A stretch of 20,350 nt of DNA, taken from NCBI GenBank assembly GCA_965369605.1, contig CBDURE010000057.1, positions 1 through 20,350 of the forward strand, read 5' to 3'. A program made the position numbers and the translations under genes. This document shows positions 16,058-20,350 of the stretch, piece after piece (position 1 is the stretch's first letter; each line of letters starts with the position of its first letter). Origin of the DNA: JAGGVT01 sp965369605. Lineage in GTDB: Bacteria > JAJVIF01 > JAGGVT01. The notes beneath the pieces are model-generated. The model ran no database searches. It saw nothing but the letters and a program-made list of their open reading frames with translations, and had not been told where the DNA came from.

Positions 16058-16720
16058 ATGCCCAGAATAGCAAGAATAGTAATTCCAGGATATGGGTATC
16101 ACCTAACGACCAGGGGGAACCGTCGACAGGATGTATTCTTCACGATCGATGATCGAATAAATTTCCTCAACTGGCTTGAGTATTACTCATCGTTTCATGA
16201 GATGGATATCCTTGCCTACTGCCTTATGAGCAACCACGTTCATATCGTAGCGATCCCGCGAACCGAATATAGTCTGGCTCGAACTCTCCATACAACGAAA
16301 TTCCGTCATACCCAGTCGGTGAATAAGCGAAACGGATGGAGCGGGGTTCTCTGGCAGGGACGGTTTTTCTCGACCGCCCTGGACGAGCCTCACCTGTGGG
16401 CTTGCGTTCGCTACGTGGAACATAATCCGGTCAGGGCGGGGATCGTGAGTCGAGCGGAGGACTATACGTGGAGTAGCGCGGCTTGTCACTGCGGATTGCG
16501 GAAGGACCCGGTACTGGTGTCGCGTGGGAAATTTGCGGGTGCATTGGATGGCTGGTCGGAGGTACTGTCAGAGGTACCTGATCCGGAGGTGGTCGAGAGG
16601 ATCAGGAAGCGAACTCATTCCGGAGTTCCATGCGGAGATGCCAAGTTCGTGAAGAAGATTTCGGGGATCATCAAGCGTGAATTAAAGGCACGGGAGAAAG
16701 GTCGTCCGAAGAAAAAATGA
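16058..16720 (+). CDS. REP-associated tyrosine transposase (Y1/HUH superfamily)
   Basis: 220 residues. The start motif PRIARIVIPGYGYHLTTRGN is typical of the family. The HUH metal site is H60-V-H62 in MSNHVHIV, WQGRFFS is at 99-105, and the catalytic tyrosine should be Y119 in VRYVEHNPVRAG. YTWSSA follows at 136-141, and a basic C-terminal tail ends GRPKKK. Such enzymes nick single-stranded DNA at REP palindromes through a phosphotyrosine link and are usually domesticated, acting on REPs scattered in the genome. All key residues are intact, so it may be active. The palindromes in this window (11640, 14608, 14640, 17666, 17708, 20193) are candidate targets. The start is fixed by the promoter, with no ribosome-binding site. 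Confidence 0.9.
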   Translation: MPRIARIVIPGYGYHLTTRGNRRQDVFFTIDDRINFLNWLEYYSSFHEMDILAYCLMSNHVHIVAIPRTEYSLARTLHTTKFRHTQSVNKRNGWSGVLWQGRFFSTALDEPHLWACVRYVEHNPVRAGIVSRAEDYTWSSAACHCGLRKDPVLVSRGKFAGALDGWSEVLSEVPDPEVVERIRKRTHSGVPCGDAKFVKKISGIIKRELKAREKGRPKKK

Positions 16721-16773
16721 TAAAAGTCAGTAATAATGCGGCCTAAAAAGGTGCCTGTCCCCTTGTGTTAATT

Positions 16774-17577
16774 ATGATAGAAGAATATCTCATACAGTTT
16801 AGTCCGGTTGTGCAGGCATTGTTTGGCACTATGTTCACTTACGCCTTAACAGCAGCTGGCGCCGGGCTTGTATTTTTCGTCAAAACCGTAGATCAGAAAC
16901 TAATGGATATCATGCTTGGATTCGCAGCTGGAATAATGATAGCTGCAAGCTACTGGTCTCTTTTAGCGCCGGCAATTGAGATGTCAGGAGGCGCATGGCA
17001 ACCCGCAGCTATTGGATTCCTCGCTGGTGGTGCATTCCTCTTTCTAGTAGATAAAATTCTTCCCCACCTGCATCTGGGTTTGGAATTGGAACATGCGGAG
17101 GGAATTAAAACCAACTGGCAGCGAAGTGTACTGCTTGTTCTAGCTATCACTCTGCATAACATACCTGAGGGTCTTGCTGTCGGTGTCGCATTTGGAGCAG
17201 TGGCGCACGGAATGGAATCAGCATCGATTGGTGGCGCGATTGCCCTTGCCATTGGCATGGGAATACAAAACTTCCCGGAAGGGATGGCTGTTGCATTTCC
17301 ACTGCGCCGAGAGGGATTCTCACGGACAAAAGCATTCATGTACGGACAGGCATCCGGTATAGTTGAGCCAATAGCTGGAGTGATTGGAGCAATGCTTGTT
17401 ATCTCAATGCGAGCCATACTGCCATACGCACTCGCATTTGCCGCAGGCGCTATGATTTTTGTTGTGGTGGAGGAACTAATTCCTGAATCGCATCGAAATA
17501 GTAACGCTGATCTGGCGACCATGGGAGCAATGGTCGGTTTCACGGTCATGATGATTCTTGATGTCGCACTGGGATAA
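16774..17577 (+). CDS. ZIP family divalent metal transporter (GufA/ZupT-like)
   Basis: 267 residues from the ATG at 16774; a GTG at 16765 is in frame but sits against the transposase element's right end, and neither has a ribosome-binding site. It is an inner-membrane protein with about eight hydrophobic segments. The paired ZIP metal-site motifs are HNIPEG (128-133) and QNFPEG (165-170), and EELIPE is at 233-238. A histidine-bearing loop HLHLGLELEH (98-107) lies before the fourth segment, as usual. ZIP proteins bring zinc, and often iron or manganese, into the cytoplasm; the preferred metal cannot be told. The element ends 9 nt before the start, so the native leader is probably lost, and expression may depend on the transposase transcript or a new promoter. 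Confidence 0.9.
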   Translation: MIEEYLIQFSPVVQALFGTMFTYALTAAGAGLVFFVKTVDQKLMDIMLGFAAGIMIAASYWSLLAPAIEMSGGAWQPAAIGFLAGGAFLFLVDKILPHLHLGLELEHAEGIKTNWQRSVLLVLAITLHNIPEGLAVGVAFGAVAHGMESASIGGAIALAIGMGIQNFPEGMAVAFPLRREGFSRTKAFMYGQASGIVEPIAGVIGAMLVISMRAILPYALAFAAGAMIFVVVEELIPESHRNSNADLATMGAMVGFTVMMILDVALG

Positions 17578-17649
17578 AAGAGGACAACTCAGCAATAATG
17601 CTAAAAGACAACAACACCGCTTTTTTAAAAGTTTCCTAAAGCCAGTATT

Positions 17650-17677
17650 AATGCTCGAAGAAAAAGGTGTCTGACCT
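17650..17677. repeat. REP-type relic matching the transposase right end
   Basis: CAGTATTAATGC followed by AAAAAGGTGTCTGACC parallels cagtaataatgc and AAAAAGGTGCCTGTCC at 16732-16760 with similar spacing. It looks like a solo right end of the same element family. Confidence 0.55.
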
Positions 17678-17707
17678 AATTATCTCCCTAATTATCCCGT
17701 ACTATTT

Positions 17708-17724
17708 TTGGCGCCAGGTACCAA
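17708..17724. repeat. REP-like palindrome TTGGCGCCAGGTACCAA
   Basis: An imperfect 17-bp palindrome (arms match 6 of 8). A relative, TTGGTGCCAGGTACGAA, is at 20193-20209, so the two flank the SBBP lipoprotein gene. Confidence 0.5.
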
Positions 17725-17872
17725 TTACCAATACAAGCACTAGAACATCACCTCAAATTTTGATAAACTGTTCTAGTTATATGACTTGTATTTATGAGTG
17801 ATATGGATGATGGGGGATTTATTTACTCCTTAACTTTTCGCAATTAAATCTGTTTACATCCTGAGGTTCATT

Positions 17873-20131
17873 ATGCGTTTAACCGGAATCGCGTTTATGT
17901 TGCTTTTCATTTCGCTGATTATTTTTGCTGGATGTTCCAGTTCTAACAATACTCCCCTATCCCCGGATACTCCGAATGAGTTTCCAGCCAGTGAGCAGAA
18001 TGCAGATAATAGCAACCTTCTGGGTATGTGGGATGCTGAGTTTGATATTGAGAATAACACAGTTAAGATCAATCCTCATCGTGGAATAGATGCACATTTC
18101 AATATTACGCTTCTAATCCCGGGACCGCAAATCGATATTCTTTCTTTCGATCCCACAGAGGGGATTGTTGAAGCTGAAATAACGATTGAAAATCCGTATG
18201 CCTTTGATGCGTACGATATCAGAATGATTATCTACACCGATACTCTTGGCCACATGCTTATGAATCCGGATGGCTGGACTGACCTTTATGAAAATCCGGG
18301 AGGCCTTCCGATTAATCCGTTTAAAGCATTCAATAAAAGTGAAACAAATAGAGTCTTTGCCGGATTATCCAACGCGACTGAAACACTTCTAATTTACCTG
18401 CCCGGCGGAAATCCAAATGTAACATTTGCGCTTGAGGGATCATTCCCCTCTAACTGTGAGGAACCATACAAGATGGAGAATTTCTCACACGGCAACCTTT
18501 ATAACACAGTCGGCTCTAATGCCCAAATGCAGGTTGATGTTTTTGACTGGCAGAATAATGTTCAATCTGTCTTTCTCTATTGCCCGGTAATAACCGGAGT
18601 AACAACCGTCCCATTGAGTTTCGATTCAGGCAACACATGGACAGGAACAATCACAAATGCAAACGGAGTCGGAGTTGGCGCCTATACTGGATATGTAATC
18701 GGGTATTCATCGGGAATTTCCCTCTACGACCAGGTTTCGATATATGTTGGCGAGGAAGCAACTGAACCGGGATGGGTACAATCGTGGGGTGCAGTTGAAG
18801 CTGATTACTCAAGAAAAATTTGCTGTCAGGGTGATTCGCTCTTTGTGGCTGGTATATTCAATAGAACAGTTGATTTTGATCCAGGGCCCCAGGTCGTGCC
18901 TGCGACATCTAACGGAGGATATGATGTTTACGTTGTTAAATATACTGATGCGGGAACATTCCATTGGGTTAAAACATGGGGTGGCGCTGGATATGACGGT
19001 ACTTACGGTGTCGCAGTTGATGCATCGGGAAATATTTACGTGAGTGGATTTTTCCGTGAAACCGTTGATTTTGATCCGGGCGTTGGAGTTGTCGAAGCCA
19101 CTAGTGCAGGAATGGCTGACAGCTATATACTTAAACTGGATCCATCAGGCAATTTCCTATGGGTTAATACATGGGGCGGTGAAATGAATAATTTTGTTGA
19201 TTGCTTAACTGTAAGCAATTCCATAATATTCGCTTCCGGTCGATTCTCTGGAACAGCAGATTTTGATCCCGGTCCAGGTATCCTTAACCGCACATCAAAC
19301 GGTTATGATGACGTATGGCTTTCATCTTTCGATCTTGATGGTAACCTCCTCAATAATGGGACTTTTGGTGGCGAATTATCTGAAATGCCATACGGCATAG
19401 CGGCAAATCAAGCGAATGAAGTTTTCCTGGCAGGTCTTTTCAAGGAAACCGTAGATTTTGATTTTGGCGCAGGAATATATGAAGGAACAAGTAACGGAGG
19501 GTATGATGGATTCATTGTTGAATACAATAGTTCTCTCGAATTCCAATCCTTGAAAACCTTTGGGGGGACAGAAACTGATTATTCAACCGACATCACTGTT
19601 GACTCACAGGGAAATATTATTGTTGCAGGATTATTTAAAGACGAGGTGGATTTCGACCCATCAACAGGTGAGGATTTCCACATTTCAAATGGTGATTCGG
19701 ATGTGTTCATCTCGAAATATGATTCAGCGGGAAATTACATTTTCACTAAAACCTATGGTTACATTAACTCAGATATCACTCCATTAATCACAACTGACAA
19801 CGCAAACAATATCATTATTAACTCCAGTTTCAATTCCACCTGTGATTTCGATCCTGGACCCGGTGTAGTTGAAAAAACTTCATTGGGTGAGTCTGATATC
19901 TACATTTTGAAATTGGATACAACTGGCGAATTCACCTGGATATATACGGCAGGCAGCACTCGCTATGAACAAGGATATGGTGCAGTAACGGATGAATCGG
20001 GATATATTTATTCGATCGGCGGATTTTTTGACACCATGGATTTCGAGCCGGGTTCAGGTATAACCGAAAGAACATCCAATGGCAGTTACGATGCATTCCT
20101 GCTCAAGTTGAATCCATCGGGTGAGTGGTAG
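17873..20131 (+). CDS. Lipoprotein with family N-terminal module and seven SBBP-type (DFDPG) repeats
   Basis: 752 residues. GAGG (17863-17866) lies 6 nt before the ATG. The lipobox IFAG-C puts the lipidated cysteine at 21. The family module spans about 49-292: LLGMWDAEFDIENNTVKINP then HR, later NPFKAFNKSETNRVFAG, NCEEPY and SLYDQVSIYV, which align throughout with the frameshifted lipoprotein at 11696-14385. From residue 300, seven repeats of about 65 residues follow, each with W or F-GG, a G-N-[IV]-[IY]-[VS]-[AS]-G strand, then DFDPG or a variant, TSNG and a YDxYxxKxDxxG strand. DFDPG occurs in forms DFDPG, DFDFG, DFDPS and DFEPG. This matches the SBBP beta-propeller repeat. The aspartates may bind calcium. 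Surface binding or scaffold function is inferred; no enzyme motif was seen. Confidence 0.85.
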   Translation: MRLTGIAFMLLFISLIIFAGCSSSNNTPLSPDTPNEFPASEQNADNSNLLGMWDAEFDIENNTVKINPHRGIDAHFNITLLIPGPQIDILSFDPTEGIVEAEITIENPYAFDAYDIRMIIYTDTLGHMLMNPDGWTDLYENPGGLPINPFKAFNKSETNRVFAGLSNATETLLIYLPGGNPNVTFALEGSFPSNCEEPYKMENFSHGNLYNTVGSNAQMQVDVFDWQNNVQSVFLYCPVITGVTTVPLSFDSGNTWTGTITNANGVGVGAYTGYVIGYSSGISLYDQVSIYVGEEATEPGWVQSWGAVEADYSRKICCQGDSLFVAGIFNRTVDFDPGPQVVPATSNGGYDVYVVKYTDAGTFHWVKTWGGAGYDGTYGVAVDASGNIYVSGFFRETVDFDPGVGVVEATSAGMADSYILKLDPSGNFLWVNTWGGEMNNFVDCLTVSNSIIFASGRFSGTADFDPGPGILNRTSNGYDDVWLSSFDLDGNLLNNGTFGGELSEMPYGIAANQANEVFLAGLFKETVDFDFGAGIYEGTSNGGYDGFIVEYNSSLEFQSLKTFGGTETDYSTDITVDSQGNIIVAGLFKDEVDFDPSTGEDFHISNGDSDVFISKYDSAGNYIFTKTYGYINSDITPLITTDNANNIIINSSFNSTCDFDPGPGVVEKTSLGESDIYILKLDTTGEFTWIYTAGSTRYEQGYGAVTDESGYIYSIGGFFDTMDFEPGSGITERTSNGSYDAFLLKLNPSGEW

Positions 20132-20154
20132 AGATTAGAACAAAATTGAATTTC

Positions 20155-20182
20155 AAAACCGGGCACAACAGTCCGGTTTTTT
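20155..20182 (+). terminator. Intrinsic terminator of the SBBP lipoprotein
   Basis: AAAACCGG-gcacaacagt-CCGGTTTT is followed by TT and an AT-rich tract, 23 nt after the stop codon. Confidence 0.8.
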
Positions 20183-20192
20183 AAATTTTTAA

Positions 20193-20247
20193 TTGGTGCC
20201 AGGTACGAATAAAACAAAAAATTCGTCATTCCCGAGAAATCGGGAAT
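20193..20247. repeat. REP-like palindrome and hairpin repeat
   Basis: TTGGTGCCAGGTACGAA (20193-20209) is a decayed REP palindrome. ATTCCCGA-gaaa-TCGGGAAT (20228-20247) is a perfect 8-bp hairpin, related to the repeat at 6964-7032. Confidence 0.55.
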
Positions 20248-20350
20248 CCATTTTTTCCTCTGATTCAAATCATCTGATAATATTTGAGTCAACCCCGATC
20301 TGATATAGAGCGTATACGAGAAAAATGATATGGCGGATATCTTCGCCTTA
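20248..20350. other. Window end, no firm feature
   Basis: No complete gene is present. An ATG at 20330 opens a frame (MADIFAL) that runs off the window with only a weak GAGA upstream; it could be a gene start, but seven codons are too few to judge. Confidence 0.3.

Larger units (their letters stand above)
16003..16764 (+). mobile_element. REP-transposase element with inverted-repeat ends
   Basis: AAGGGGACAGGCACTTTTT (16003-16021) and AAAAAGGTGCCTGTCCCCTT (16745-16764) are inverted repeats differing by one inserted G. They enclose the transposase gene at 16058-16720. The block reads as more GC-rich than its surroundings, which suggests transfer. The right end, with its preceding cagtaataatgc, has a relative at 17650-17677. 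Confidence 0.75.

Overview
The window is chromosomal DNA of a diderm bacterium that I cannot place in a named phylum. The evidence for a diderm is three large secreted lipoproteins with clear lipoboxes, extracellular beta-propeller proteins and no Gram-positive anchoring signals. Coding density is modest. The gaps hold many hairpin repeats, REP-like palindromes and small inverted-repeat elements, a pattern common in uncultured environmental lineages. No rRNA, tRNA or CRISPR array was seen.

Layout. At 138-2715 (minus) a GT2 glycosyltransferase and a secreted SpoIID/LytB-type protein overlap by 8 nt and form a cell-envelope operon. At 3250-4485 there is a radical SAM enzyme with an unusually spaced cysteine triad (C-x10-C-x2-C). 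At 4661-5728 there is a secreted von Willebrand A protein, bounded by two strong hairpins. At 6002-6901 (minus) is XerD. At 7646-10525 is a very large lipoprotein with PKD-like and sialidase-type Asp-box sequence. From 10526 to 11695 there is a repeat-rich stretch whose only gene candidate is a 35-residue ORF. At 11696-14385 (minus) is a lipoprotein with about 14 LVIVD-type blades, broken by a frameshift near its N-terminus. At 14798-15832 is a secreted stand-alone seven-blade propeller. At 16003-16764 a REP-associated tyrosine transposase lies between near-perfect inverted repeats. At 16774-17577 is a ZIP metal transporter. At 17873-20131 is a lipoprotein with seven SBBP-type (DFDPG) repeats.

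The most coherent story is a paralogous lipoprotein system. The three big lipoproteins (7646, 14385 minus, 17873) share an N-terminal module, starting with a lipobox and a G-[IVM]-[FW]-x5-D-x8-[IM]-[NQ]-P-x-R signature, but carry three different C-terminal repeat modules. This looks like a conserved outer-membrane presentation module with exchangeable propellers. A second story is the repeat landscape. A cloverleaf-like palindromic element occurs in three copies with paired compensatory changes. A GGGCTTGTTGAAAAA-ended MITE occurs twice, once with the cloverleaf element nested in it. A CCACTAGTGG palindrome occurs three times in non-coding DNA. The transposase element has probably cut off a small secreted-protein gene and reshaped the 5' side of the ZIP gene.
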